NCBI GenBank assembly: GCA_947247005.1
Contig: OX365946.1
Location: forward strand, 7,820,453-7,884,452
Length of the DNA stretch: 64,000 nucleotides
Reading direction: 5' to 3'
Origin: Spisula solida
Lineage: Eukaryota > Mollusca > Bivalvia > Venerida > Mactridae
The notes under the pieces: model-generated
Databases searched by the model: none
The model's input: only the letters and a program-made list of their open reading frames with translations
Told to the model about the DNA's origin: nothing
Shown: positions 1-12,327 of the stretch, piece after piece
Layout of the letters: the number at the start of each line of letters is the position of its first letter
How positions within the stretch are numbered: position 1 is the stretch's first letter
Position numbers and translations under genes: made by a program

Positions 1-1108
1 AATAGGCATTTTGCATGCTTTCTGTATGGTCGATTTCTCCTGAGAAGAAACTTGTGATTAAGCAATTTGGCACTGTTAAAGAGTAGAAAATCTTAAGAAT
101 GCTTCTGTTTTACAATTGATTGGCTTCCAATTGCCTTGAAGTTTCTCATTCACTTGATGTGTTAGGTTGCAAGCTATTCCATGATATTGTAGAACTCATT
201 CAGCAGCATGACTGTGCAGTTTACGTAAACTAAGAAGAGCAAATAAATTGTGTGCTATTATAACCAACATGGTGGTGTGATATTCTGGTAACACAAACTC
301 TAACTGGAATATAGTATACTACTCAAACTTTGCTAAGGGCCAATAAATTGATTTTGATGTCCGTCTCATGTTAAATGTACCTAACCGATGAAGAAAACGT
401 TGTGCAATTAATAAAATACCATCTTACATTGTATCTGCTTGTATCTGCTTCTAAAGTTCGAAGCTTGATGTCTTGCATATGATACGCATTGCCAAAATGA
501 CGTCGTTTTCCAGGTAACTGATTAGCCCTATTGGCGGGGACAAAATTGGCTAGATTAACATTAAAATTTTCATCCCGTTTTTATTAGCATATCGTGTAAG
601 ACCCAAAATGTCAAGAAAATGACCGCATTCCGTTACTACAGAGGCTTGAATGCAACACTAACATTTTAATGGGGTTTGGCTTATCAGCACTTAGACATTA
701 AATTTTGAAGTAATCTTTATTGGTTTACAATGTTGCAGTTGTAGCATCATGTTTTTGAAAATTCTACTGGTCAATCTTATTCAATTTGCAAAATATTCAA
801 ATCGAAAATTTCTTGGCCCTTATCAAATTTTGAGTAGTATATTATAACATGGGGGGAGACATGTTGAATTGGTGCTGGACTTCTGTCTGGATGGACCGCG
901 CTTTATCTCCTTAACCATTGTTCAATGAAACTTCAAATCATTACTTGATACAAAGCCTAGTTGTGCTTGTTGTCAGAGATGTCAGTTAGGGCCCTTTGTT
1001 GGAGACATTTGTTTTTGTGTAAAAACCCAGTTATTTTTAATAATTCTTTTATGAATTAATTTGTATAAGGCTTATAAACTATTATAAAAATCCATTCTTA
1101 TATTGTAG
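1..1108. other. Intronic sequence upstream of the first visible GOPC exon
   Basis: No exon is recognisable here. The stretch ends in a TATTGTAG acceptor at 1101-1108. About 870-1020 resembles the flanks of bivalve tandem-core elements (phrases such as 'gaaacttcaaatca' and 'aagcctagttgtgcttg' recur near 6.5 and 12.1 kb), so it is probably an old repeat fragment. The rest is A+T-rich and featureless. Confidence 0.6.
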
Positions 1109-4100
1109 GATTTTAATTCACTGCGTCGTCGGCATGGTCTTGGAGATGTAAGGAAGGTACAGCTGCGCAAAGAACCTGAAGAGGGGCTAGGCATGTCTAT
1201 AACGGTAATTATAATGAAAGCTAGTACATTCAGGACTGCTCCATTTGTAGCTCACATATGGGCATTAAGTGTGCATGGTTAGCTATACAGATTTTTGAAT
1301 GTCCCAGCATGTCCACAATATCTAAGCAAGGTAAAATATGCATGTTTTAAAATTTAAAAACTAAGCCAAATGTGGAAGACAAATAAACTGAAATCAATAC
1401 ATCCTGATGCATATTGTAGTCAAAGAACGAAGTAATCTCCCTTAGCATCCTGGTCCTAATGATACTACACATGTTTTAATACAGCAAAGCACAGACTAAT
1501 GCAGGGCTCGAGCTGTGACCCGCCATAATTGCCATTTGGCGATTTTTTTATTCAAATGGCTATAAAAATCATTTTTGGCGATATGCTGTGGCGAAAAATT
1601 AATAAAACGTAAAAAAAATATTTTCAAAATAATCCATCTAAAATTAACATACAGCCATAAATTATGTTATACGCTGAAAATCAGTACACAGGACGTTCGC
1701 ATACCCTCGCTATCTATCGCCACAGGCAATAAAATTAACACCTCTAATCAACAGTGTATATATTTTATCGATCGATCAGCGATAAGCAGCAGACCAAAAG
1801 TGAAATCTTAGCTCCGTCTCCATTCATAAAGTCGACACATGATTGGATACTGTGCTTGGTAAAATGCATACCTGCAGTCTCCATGCGTTTATGTCCAGAA
1901 TTTCTGACAACTTGCGATTTATTACACGTCTGTCACAAAGTGAAGTACGATGAAATTGACAAACCAAGAAAAGGTGTACACGTAACGTAAATCCATAAAA
2001 ACAGATGAATGTCAAAACCCTTTTTGATTTATTAAACATGTCTAACAACGCTCCATAATCACGAAGTAGAATTTAATTAATATACATGTATGTGCCGTAA
2101 TCCACTGTTAAAAGTGCCTCGGTTTCAAGACCACACGCGCGAAAATTGTCGAGATGAAAGAATCTTTTGCCGACATCGATCACCTACATCAAAGCGGCGA
2201 CATCAAGGCATACGGTACCGACGTAACATTGCCAATTGCTTGAAGGTCGCGCATGCTAGTATTAGCGTGACTTAACAATTCCATTTTTGGAAAACTGTAC
2301 TCGTAATTGAATTCTAATTGACAACAGGTGGCCTTCTAAGAACGGCACACGGGCGGAAACAAATAATATTGACAGTTTACAATGGACTGACGTACGAGTT
2401 TCGTGTTGATAAATTATAAAAAATACCTTTGTTATATTCTCAAATTATTAAGATTCATAATATTCCTACAAATATGTTACGAAAATAACAAATGTCACAT
2501 ATTTTCGCGATGTTGACGTATCAAATATTTATTCGCACTAAGAATTGTGAGAGACAGGGCTTAGGCCAAATGTATACTAAGTTCATAGGGGTATGATAAT
2601 TTGTTCTTTTCTGCAAAATTGTATCTATTAATTTATGTTTTTGAATCATGATTGTGCTGATGATGCAGTTTAACCACGAAGGTTTATCAAATAATTAACG
2701 TGCGTGGTTTAACTTTAAATATGTCACTACCCTCTGATGATGCTAGCCTTGACATTCTATGATCTGTTTGTAATGCCCTGCTGGTAGTGACTTTTGGATC
2801 ACTTGCTCTAACGTGCTTTCAACAAGTGGGTTGATGTGAAGTAACACTGGATTAAAAACTACCGTATGGCTGGTTATTTCTGCGGGGTGGAAATTTCTGC
2901 AATTCTGCGTTCCAAGAACAATTCGCAGAATTAAATTCATGCAGAATAATTTCATCCGTAAAAATTAATCAAGCAGAATATAATCACCGATGTCAACAAA
3001 ATCTTCGTCCGCCGTAAATTGCCGAAAAGTCCGAAGCATTTCGAATATCAATTCTCGGTTTGGTATAATTATGGGCAGTCATCGCTGTAATCATCTCATT
3101 GTCGTGGTAAACTAAATGAGTGAAACTACGGAAATATTTAATCACGAGTATACATGTTTATATATATACATACATATTTTTTGTGAGAATTTAATTGTTA
3201 AAACATCTCAGTTTTGCAGAAATGAGTGAACATTTATTTAATCCCTACATACAGGTATATATATTATATTTGTTGCATATTCAAACTGCATTCCTTGATG
3301 AATTGTGAATCAGTATAGATTGAAAATGAGCATGTTGAGATATTTAAAGAAACAGGATGTTTTGTACAGATGGAATTCTGTAACCCGCAGAAATTTATTC
3401 TTAACATGAAGAAAGCAGCAGAAATTTACCCTTGCCATTTTGGCAATTAGCAGAAATTAAAAACAGCAGAAATAAAACACTCATTTTTTGGACAAAAACG
3501 CAAAATATTACACCAGCAGAAATAACCAGCTATACGGTATTATTTAAACGTGTGATAATGAACTGAGACTGAATACAAACTGCCTTACTGGTGCCTGAAC
3601 TGTGTTGATTATGTATGTTTGCTAGAGTTTACTATTTGCTGAATAAATGTTGGTTCAATATGTTATTTAATCATTTCATGAATTAAAATGGAATGAGAAA
3701 CTTAGGTTTGATTTAAAGGGTGACCCTTGAGAAGGCTGCTATATATATATTCCCTGGGCTGGTGGCTGGCTATTATGAGTTATGCCCCCTTTTTACATGC
3801 AATAATGAAAAATTAAAAGCGTGCACGTTAAGTTTGGCTATTATTTATTTGGAGAAAAAGATTTGGCTATTAATTCATAATGGCCAGCCCTGCTAATGTA
3901 TACATCGGTTTAATATAGGTTCTGAATTTTGATTATAATCATTAAATGTATATCGTATTTTAGGGAGGTAAGGAACATGGGGTACCTATATTGATATCAG
4001 AGATACACGAAGGACAACCAGCTGATCGCTGTGAAGCATTGTATGTTGGAGATGCCATACTGTCCGTGAACAAAATTGATCTACGCAATGCCAAGCATGC

Positions 4101-6863
4101 TGAGGGTGTTAAAATATTATCTGAACAGGTATTGTTATAATTTACTGTTAAAGTATATGTGGATGCTACATTTGTCGAAAAGTTCGCAATATATTTTGAA
4201 AGCTGATTGTGAGGAAACGAAAGTTCCTTAGAATAAGATTACCGTTTAATAAGTAGTATTTTATTCACAGATTTGTACTATGTACAACCTTAATTAAACG
4301 CACAAATGCAAACTTTAATTTTTATAGACTGGGAACATATTCTTCTATTCAAAAAGCATTATTATCTTAAATGATTAACATTTTACCATACAATAGACAT
4401 TAAAATTGTTTAACACCTGTCGGCTATTACACAGTAATATCGTAAGATCACTTGTCACCTATAGTATATATACATGCTCAACAATCATCATTGTATACAA
4501 AAAGGCGTTAATTACGTCCATTAGATGCATTTGTTGTCTGTTCACCAGTTATTGTAAAAACAAATCGATAAAAGAATACCTTGTTAGTGATATTGTGCCA
4601 TCATGACACTCTTGTTTATAGCCGTGTCAAGCAAGTGTACAAAGGTATTATATAAATACATTATGGTTTCATCAGTCGTGGCCGTGGTCCAGTGGTTAGT
4701 GCACTGGATTTTTAACCCTATCTGGGTTTGATTCATGGTCTTAGCAAGTCTTAGCTTACACGAAAAATTGACCATAATATCGATTTTCCTTGGAATGTTT
4801 TTAAGTTACTGGTTCCTTGTTGAAGGGTTAGTTGGTATTGGTAAGGATACAGTCCAGGAAAACAGGAATCAAGGTCAATCTGCTGCCATTTGTAGATAAC
4901 GGAAAAATTGTTGAGAACGGTCATTTATTCCTGAATATACAAACAGTCAAATGTATGTTTTCAGCAAGGAGATATAGAGTTGGAGGTGTTGTTTGTGGCT
5001 CCAGATGAAGATATTATAGAGTTAGAGGTGTTGTTTGTGGCTCCAGATGAAGATATTATATAATTATACATGTATGTTTTCAGCAAGGAGATATAGAGTT
5101 AGAGGTAATGTTTGTGGCTCCAGATGAAGATATTATATAATTATACATGTATGTTTTCAGCAAGGAGATATAGAGTTAGAGGTGTTGTTTGTGGCTCCAG
5201 ATGAAGATATTATATAATTATACATGTATGTTTTCAGCAAGGAGATATAGAGTTAGAGGTGTTGTTTGTGGCTCCAGATGAAGATATTATATAATTATAC
5301 ATGTATGTTTTCAGCAAGGAGATATAGAGTTAGAGGTGATGTTTGTAGCTCCAGATGAAGATAGTGAGAATGATAATCAGGATTGTGATGAGGAACAAAC
5401 ATTTAGGTAAATATGACCTACAAACATTGTTTGATCAACTGACATTTTGACTCAGGGGTTCCACTGGAGAAAAAAAACCAGCAACAAAAAACTCTATCCA
5501 TTACTCTACGAGCATAATCAAGAAAGACCTAGTCCCAAAAAGCTGAACGCCCCCTTCCGAATGACACACTTTAAACAGTTAGTATGCTCAAGTGAACAAC
5601 CCTGCTACATGACCACAGTGGACGATAGGGCGCAAGGAAATTTAAAAAAACGCAAACAAACCTACAAATTTTAGGTAGGATGAATATTGCAAGAGTTATG
5701 TCCCTTTGTTGAAGACAAACGTTTTAGTATCAAAACCCTTCTAGTTTAAAGACAATGTGACGTTTCATTTCAAATTCCTGAGAGTTTTAGCGGTTAAAGT
5801 GTTATTTTAAGGATCAAATTGTTCACCAGTTGGCTCCGTGCTTGTAAAGTCAGGAGATACAACTTGTTCCTTAATGCCTTGAAGGCAGCATTAATAATTT
5901 AATATATCATTCTTTTGCAGAATTTCTTTTACCCATGAAAATAACAACATACTCGAGTATCAGGGCACTTTAGGGCCAATGGCCGTCTTGTCAATCATTC
6001 TTGTACATAGAAACCGAAAATTGCTAGATAATTTATACGAGTATCTATGTTGTTACGTTTGTTACAGGTATCGTATTTATGATGATGAAGTTGTAAGTCA
6101 GACAAGTGATGGTAATTCTGTAGATCCCATGGACCATATACACCATTCTCGTAGTAACGGAGTGGCCTCCCCTACAAGTACAGCTTCCCCACAACATAGT
6201 CACACACCCAGGTAATGGTGTCGGTTTTTTTAAAGAAAAAAACGGTCACCAGTTGACTGTTACAGTTTCTTGCACATAAATTGTCCTAAAGTATAAAGCG
6301 GCTCTGACAACTTCTCTACACAAAGTTGATCACCTCCTGCCAAGAGAAAACAAAAGTATGCAGAATGGTTTAAAGCTATAATTGAAAAACGAAGGAAACA
6401 CACAGCATTTTTATGTCTGCAGCAAGTAATGGGAAATCATATTGTTTTTGTGGTGGAAGGATGTATGCCATCCAGTTTGTCTGTACTTGTTCTCTATAAC
6501 TATCGGGTGGAATTTCTATGAAACTTCATGTGAACAGTTGGTGCCGAGCCTAGTTGTTCATATTGTCAAGGATTTCAGGTTGGATGATTATTCCTAAAGT
6601 TATGGTCCTTCGTGGGAGAAATTATGTTTTGTGATCAAAACCCATAATAGTTTATATTCCTAAAGGAATGGTAAAATCTTATACACATGTGTTTATCTTT
6701 CAGCCCTGCACACACACAACAACAGAAATCAAACCCTGGGGCACAAGGGGGCGTGTCTGGAAAGGTACCTGAAAATGTGAATGTCGGAGTTATAAATACT
6801 GACAGCGTACAGCATCATTCAATCATCAATGACCAATCAGCATTCCATAGTAGTTACCATTAG
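1109..6863 (+). CDS. GOPC: GOPC-like Golgi PDZ protein, C-terminal five exons (5' part outside window)
   Basis: Exons 1109-1204, 3964-4128, 5315-5406, 6068-6211 and 6704-6863 join in frame (657 nt, 218 codons plus TAG), all with GT-AG borders. The first two encode a PDZ domain: EEGLGMSIT, then [20 protein letters not shown] and [16 protein letters not shown]. This closely matches the single PDZ domain of GOPC/PIST/CAL, a trans-Golgi scaffold that binds C-terminal tails of membrane cargo such as CFTR and frizzled receptors and controls their sorting. The GLGMSI segment is the carboxylate-binding loop. The third exon gives the end of the PDZ fold ([15 protein letters not shown]), and the fourth starts RYRIYDDE, like the RYRLYLDE segment of vertebrate GOPC. 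The last two exons are a low-complexity Ser/His/Gln-rich tail with no similarity I recognise. The coiled coils expected upstream lie outside the window. The third exon's acceptor is tandemly repeated (see 4952-5391). Confidence 0.9.
2862..3537. mobile_element. TA-flanked inverted-repeat element (MITE) in a GOPC intron
   Basis: The left end CCGTATGGCTGGTTATTTCT and the right end AGAAATAACCAGCTATACGG are inverted copies with one mismatch, bounded by TA at 2860-2861 and 3538-3539. The 676-bp interior has no coding capacity and is itself studded with 'gcagaaatt'-type words. TA target duplications and the size suggest a non-autonomous Tc1/mariner or pogo-type element. It lies in the 2.76-kb intron between the two PDZ exons. 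Confidence 0.85.
3755..3895. mobile_element. Short degenerate inverted-repeat element
   Basis: GGGCTGGTGGCTGGCTATTA near 3755 faces TAATGGCCAGCCCTG near 3880, an imperfect inverted repeat enclosing about 140 bp without coding potential. It ends about 70 bp before the second PDZ exon. Probably an old MITE; the target duplication is not clear. Confidence 0.45.
4680..4925 (+). mobile_element. tRNA-derived SINE in a GOPC intron
   Basis: The head carries an A-box-like stretch (TGGTCCAGTGGTTAGTGC) and, about 35 bp later, a B-box-like GGGTTTGATTCA, the internal RNA polymerase III promoter of tRNAs. It cannot fold into a clean cloverleaf with a CCA-ready acceptor, and is followed by about 180 bp of unrelated body, as in SINEs. 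The 3' limit is approximate. Confidence 0.6.
4952..5391 (+). repeat. 77-bp tandem repeat containing a splice acceptor and the start of a GOPC exon
   Basis: Five copies of 'tgtatgttttcag/caaggagatatagag...' place AG acceptors before 4965, 5084, 5161, 5238 and 5315. The last three intervals are exactly 77 bp. The first copy contains an extra internal 42-bp duplication. Only the fifth copy runs on into the full exon (to 5406). In each upstream copy the reading frame ends in 'gat att ata taa', a stop after APDEDII. The array therefore duplicates acceptor plus exon start, with decoy acceptors lying upstream of the real one. Confidence 0.9.
5407..6067 (+). other. GOPC intron with repeat fragments
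   Basis: This intron runs between the donor at 5407 and the acceptor at 6066-6067. Part of it (about 5690-5830) uses phrases shared with bivalve tandem-core elements ('agagttatgtccctttgttg', 'aaagtcaggag'). No additional exon is evident. Confidence 0.5.
6430..6660. repeat. Fragment of a tandem-core interspersed element in the last GOPC intron
   Basis: Phrases such as 'tgaaacttcatgtgaacag', 'gccgagcctagttgttcat' and 'aaagttatggtccttcg' match the style of the elements ending near 7.3 and 12.3 kb. It is an internal piece without recognisable ends. Confidence 0.4.
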
Positions 6864-6892
6864 TTATATACCTAGTAAAGATGCTCTACACA

Positions 6893-6898
6893 AATAAA
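6893..6898 (+). terminator. Candidate poly(A) signal of the GOPC-like gene
   Basis: AATAAA lies 30 bp after the TAG stop. Further AATAAA-like words occur downstream, so the real 3' UTR may be longer. Confidence 0.35.
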
Positions 6899-6954
6899 TT
6901 GGCAGTTTAGTGTATTTGTAAAAGATGAAATATTATATTTAGATCCCCTGATTC

Positions 6955-7296
6955 TAAGAATATGGGGGCTATATAGCGGAGTCATGCTTTCTGTCAGTGC
7001 GCCATTCTGTCTATCGGTACACATATATCCTGCACTATTTCTCTGTAAGCATTGGTTGGATTATAACGAAACTTCATAATACTCATTACTAGTAGCTACC
7101 ACCACCTCCATTTTTTCAAATGGCCACAAATATGAATGTCAATGGAACCCCTGCTCAATAGTTCCAGCCTAGTATGCATAGTGGTGGCATTTTACGCTGG
7201 AATCAGTTTTCAATAAGCAATTTTCACTTTGAGGTTTCGTAAACATGACCTTATTTGGGGGTACTCATCACATTCAGTGATAGCTCCTGTTTATTT
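6955..7296 (+). mobile_element. Non-autonomous tandem-core (Helentron/HINE-like) element fragment
   Basis: It begins around 'tatgggggctatatagcgga' and ends with a small hairpin ATCAC-attca-GTGAT followed by AGCTCCTGTTT. A similar terminal hairpin plus 'ctcttgttt'-like tail ends the elements near 12.3, 18.4 and 45.0 kb. The tail style fits the pearl/HINE elements described in bivalves. This copy has no tandem core. Confidence 0.5.
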
Positions 7297-7947
7297 TGCA
7301 TTTTAATTTTCAATTGTACTTATTTGGGTTTTAAATCTGTACCATGTTGTTCAATTGATCTGTATTGATTGTGTTGATATTTTAATGTATTAACTTGTGT
7401 CCTAAACAAATATGTATATTAATAACGTACAGGATGTATTAAGGAATTATCTCCCTTTCCTTAGATTGTATTCTATGGAATTATCATGCAGTATTTACTA
7501 TTATTATATAGCTTGCAAATATAAACCTGATTCTGACCTTTATACTTAAATATATTAAACAGTCAATTCAAATTTAATCTTGAGCCTCATATACTCATAT
7601 AGTTTTATACAATAATCCTATTATTCAAAATTTACTGATTTCCATAAGCAAATCATGAAATATTGGCCCTTAAGAAGATTTATGTCAAAAGAAAACCATG
7701 CAAGCATTTCTTATAATGGTTGGATATCCTGTACTGGGGATATAGGAATTTCCAGTTAAATACAGAAAAAGTACTATTGGTAGTCAGCTGTTGATTTGTG
7801 ATTATGGAGGTCAAGGGGTCAGCTGGCTCATGTATGCAAGCTATAACATAGCACTCACCATGTAATGTTCTGAAGTGAGGTTTAGAATCTCTTAAAGCAA
7901 TTCTACCCATGAAAATAGTGTAGCTATCTACTTGTTTCAATTCCTTA
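7297..7947. other. No gene seen
   Basis: A+T-rich sequence between a repeat fragment and a MITE. It could be 3' UTR of the GOPC-like gene or intergenic. An 86-codon minus-strand frame (7680-7940) has no recognisable features. Confidence 0.5.
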
Positions 7948-7949
7948 TA

Positions 7950-8222
7950 CAGTCAAACCTGTCTATAAAGACCACCATGTGGAACCACAAAAATAGCCAT
8001 TGTTGATAGGACTGGTAGTTTCTTAACAGGTTATTAATATCTCTTAAAATGGTCTGACAGGAGATAAAACTAGTGTTCTTTGTAGGTCTTAAGTGGTCTA
8101 AGGACTGCTTTTTGCTAAAAGGGAGTCCTGGGGCATCAACTTTTAAATCCTACAAATAACGTTAGGCAGGTTTTGTAACAGTGGTCTTAGTTTGCAGGTG
8201 GCCATTAACACAGGTTTGACTG
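7950..8222. mobile_element. TA-flanked MITE with CAGTCAAACCTGT ends
   Basis: The left end CAGTCAAACCTGT and right end ACAGGTTTGACTG are exact inverted copies, with TA at 7948-7949 and 8223-8224. The 273-bp element has no coding capacity. Elements starting CAGTCAAACCTGT are widespread in animal genomes and are usually grouped with Tc1/mariner/pogo-type MITEs. Confidence 0.85.
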
Positions 8223-8224
8223 TA

Positions 8225-11200
8225 TATATATTTTTGATACAAGTTGATGGAAGTAAATGTACATATGGGTCTTGTAGTTGGTTTGGGTCAAGATATTATG
8301 TGTGGGTGCACTATTTTATAAGGTTGCTTCTACAACCGTAAGCATATATATTTGTTATATTTGTTAAATGCAACTGTACTGTTAGAGATTTCTGTGATTT
8401 GATGTCTTTATCTTCTTAGATACCAAAATGTCACAAACAGTTATTTATAATTATTAGATAAGAAATGTTATTATACTTGTAGGCCTAAATATACAAATAC
8501 CTAAATTGTCACCCCTTACTTTATATGCTGACCAAATTTAGTCTGTTAAAATGTTCCAAAACTATTAAAATGAAAGAAAACTAAAAACAATCCTCCCATT
8601 CTGTATTTCTTTAAACACTAAATGGTGATAAATCTAGCATTCAACTTATTTATGGTGGCCTTAGTTCTGTAGAACACATTTTACTATGTACAGGGTAGAT
8701 GGCTGAAACTCTGTTATTCTAGTATTGCCTAATGTATTTGTATTATAACAATTTTGAGATGATTGCTGAACTATTTTTCATAAAGCCCTATTAAATAGAA
8801 TTGATTGTTTATAGATTTTTGTGTGAAGTAGAAATTATTTGATGTGTCTTTGTTAAATTTAACTTTATTTTACTGAAAGTTTAAATGTAACATGTATGTT
8901 GATTTAGTGAAAACCTTTCTGTGCCATTGAATTTGCTAGTTGAGTTCTTACCTGCAAATTTGCTGAATACATTGAGTGGAGTTGAATACCAAAAATTAGC
9001 TGGATTTAAAAAAAGAATGCAATAGATTTGACCTGATGCTGTCAATTTCAAAACAATGTTACTGAAGTATGTGCCATCTTCACCCGTTTATGTCAGTGTA
9101 AACTGCATTTTCATTGAACAACTTCTGAACAACCAATGATAAATCAAACAGGAGAAACATTTCTATTTCTGAATAAAATTTGATGTTGGTCACAATGCTT
9201 TACTTGACTTAAAAAAATACAAATTTTAAATGGTTTGTTAAACATCGACAAATAGTCTATTGGACTAGTCATATCCAAACTAATGCTTAATGATTTTATG
9301 AACTTTAAATATTCTACTGCATACACGGCATTTTGGGATAACCCTTCTATACTCACACAGGCTTCGAGAGCATGCATTGAGACAGTTAAACCAATGTCTT
9401 TATTTATTGTTGCAATATTATAGGAATAAATCATGTCTTGGGGCTTATATTGTATTATATTGAGATTTTATTTCTTCACCCTGAAGCCTGAATCATCAGA
9501 ACTCGGTTCATATTATTGTATATTTATGACTTGTGTAGCATTTCAGTCATATATATTATTTTCTTTTTGTTAATTATAATTTTAGTATGTGATTTATTTA
9601 TTCTGATATTACGTCTATTGTGCTGCTTTTAGTATCCTAGTTAATGTTGGCAAATATGCATTTATATACAGTGCCCACCTAAAATAAGTATACTGTAAAT
9701 AAGTTTTGCAAAATTAAACTTTGTTAAATTATTCAATATCTGTTTATTAGATGGTCACAGTTATACTAGTTTCTGAAACTACAGTGACTAAATGAGTCAA
9801 AATAGAGATAGAAATAAAGATGAAGATGTTCGGAACTAAAATAACTCTGGATCAAAAAGGCTGATTTTTCCATCTTTTTGTGACAAAGTTACCATTCAAG
9901 AGGGACAAAGAAACTTTAGATTTTGTACCAAGGGTACCAATAAATGTATGGCCTTTCCATTTAATAAACAAAAATATTCCTTTTCTTCAAATATATTGTT
10001 GATTCACTGTTCTGCAAATAGTATTATTACAGGCAAGTAAGTGGGCAAATAACATCTGTTTACTAATTTTTGGTGGGAAGTGTATGATAATTCTATTAAG
10101 TACTCATTGTTTTATCACAAATATGTGCTCAGAGTCATGTAATGAATATATAATGAACATATCGCAATGTTATTTCATAATGTCAGTTGCTGGTAGCTGT
10201 ATACTGTTTTATCAAAACACTTACGGAAAGTTTAAAGGTACGTCTAAATTAGCAACTACATATTATGGAAAATGGGTATGTACTGTTAGCCATGATGCAG
10301 TGAATGAACTCCTGCAATACATATATGCCCCAATTTGATAGCAGTAAAGGCATTCCAAGGAAATTTAAATGTTAGTGCTTTCATAAAACAGTACCCGGTT
10401 ACCAGCAAATAACATCATGAAATAACATGAAATATTGCTGACCTGAGTATAAGTCTGTGTTCCCAATTCAGGGAGAGCTAAAGGATTTACTTAATCTGAT
10501 TTGATACTTTAATTGAGAGGTATTGTTTTGGCACCTACTATGTACGGATATTTGAATTTACAAACATTTGTATTTACAAACTTTAGTGTTAATTTGTGTT
10601 GTTCATGTATTGTAGTTAAAAAGTTATTGATCCAGAATAATGAAACTTCATAAGAATTATTAGTCTGCAAATAAAATTAAGCATTACTATCATGGACACA
10701 AATCTCTACATCCTTTGACTGCATATAAGCTATATATAGCACTTCTATGAGACATGACCCTGAGTTTTTGGATTGAATGTAGTATTTCTTGTTCTGTCCC
10801 TTGATTCAATTAAATGGGAGCTCTGCTGATTCTCTGGTATATGTTAAGTTAGAAATGCATTTGGGATATTGTGATTATGTTAAGTATTTGCTTAATACTA
10901 TGTTACATATTACCTGAATGTAATACATTAAATGTGTTTTCTTCTATAGACCAGTGTAAGGCTTAGTGAATAAGCACAACACATATTGATGTACTTTTAG
11001 TAGCTCTTTAAGCCAAGTGTTGACTTGTTGTATGTAAATTGCTGAACAGTTTATTTTCAAATGTTACTTGTATGTATTTTATTGGTTTGACTTATTTATG
11101 TGTTACATATTGTTGTTATGTATCATGGTTTGATGAACTTTTAAGGCCTGACTTACATATCTACATAGATCTTGCTGTAAACATTTAGGTGAACACTTTG

Positions 11201-11999
11201 GGTTACAAAATAATGTTTGTGATCCTGGCAGATGTCATAAATGCTTAACTCCAAAAAAAGATCCTTAAGTTAATATCCTCATTATATTGATAGGAGGGCC
11301 GTTGCATTGTGTACACTATCTCCTTTATTCTAAATGTCTTACTACTTGTTGATATGTAAAAAGATTATATTAAGTCAGACAGGGAAGGCAGCACTCAACT
11401 TAACCAGCCGAGCACAGAAAACATTAAAAACACGCAAAGCACAATGCCAATTAACAAGCGCAGATCTGCCCAAGTCCAAGCTGTCGAAAGCCTAGCCTTA
11501 AATGTTGATCGCAATTCTCGTTGCTACATGTACATGCATTTATAATGAATACATATTTAATCATTTTACACAAATGCCGTTGATGATAAAAATCCACAAA
11601 AAGAGATTGAAATATTTTTTTGAAAGTTGTATTTATTTTGTAGAAGTTATTGTTGTTTTGTTTATTATTGTGATTGGTCTTTGAAGTATTTGTAGACTGT
11701 TTACTTAACTGATGTAAAAGTATATGTTTATGTTTCACCTGTCTTCTTTTGCATTGACATAGCCTGTTAAAATGGTTCATAATGAGTGTATAAGATTTGT
11801 GTAATACTACCACAAAACATGTCTGATTTGAGAGTATTGTTTGTATGAAGGGAATAACACAGATTAAAGAATGTTATGATATTTTGAAGGAAGGTATTAC
11901 TGCAAAATAGTAATCAAACTTTACAAGACTATTTAGTACTAAGTCTTGTTGTGGTATCCACAGATTGTTACTTTCACATAAATTTATTGTATTTATTAT
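8225..11999. other. Gene-poor A+T-rich spacer
   Basis: No exon with splice signals and recognisable protein was found on either strand. Scattered phrases (for example 10600-10700 'gaaacttcataagaattatt') suggest worn fragments of interspersed elements. Frames up to 120 codons here show no domain. Confidence 0.6.
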
Positions 12000-12327
12000 T
12001 GGGCTACAATTTTTGTCCGCCTTATTTCTCTGTATTGACAAGTCTAATTTCCGCGAAACAAAGCCTAGTTATGCATTTCTGTCTGTATATAGTTAAACAA
12101 AAGTAGGAGAGACTTTTTAAGACTCATTAGTACAAGGTATAGTTGTGCTTGGTTCAGTTTTCCCTGAGTTATTGCCCTTCGCATTTTATTCATATATTGT
12201 TCGATTTTCTCTTTAACTGTAGATTGAATTTCAACAAAACTTCCAAGACTGTAAAGCTATTATTACTGTGACAGGCACTATGTGGGCATATTAATCATCT
12301 TCAGTGATAACTCTTGTTTCATTTGTG
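12000..12327 (+). mobile_element. Tandem-core element fragment with hairpin 3' end
   Basis: The end reads 'aatcatcttcagtgataactcttgttt', the same arrangement as the ends at 7.28 and 18.43 kb (degenerate hairpin, then CTCTTGTTT). Upstream 'acaaagcctagttatgcattt' and 'acaaggtatagttgtgcttg' are two related subunits about 85 bp apart. Probably a truncated Helentron-associated element. Confidence 0.45.

Noticed and set aside
11451..11813. 120-codon minus-strand frame
   Set aside because: Low-complexity, Asn/Lys/His-rich translation of A+T-rich DNA with no domain; an overlapping plus-strand frame is equally open.
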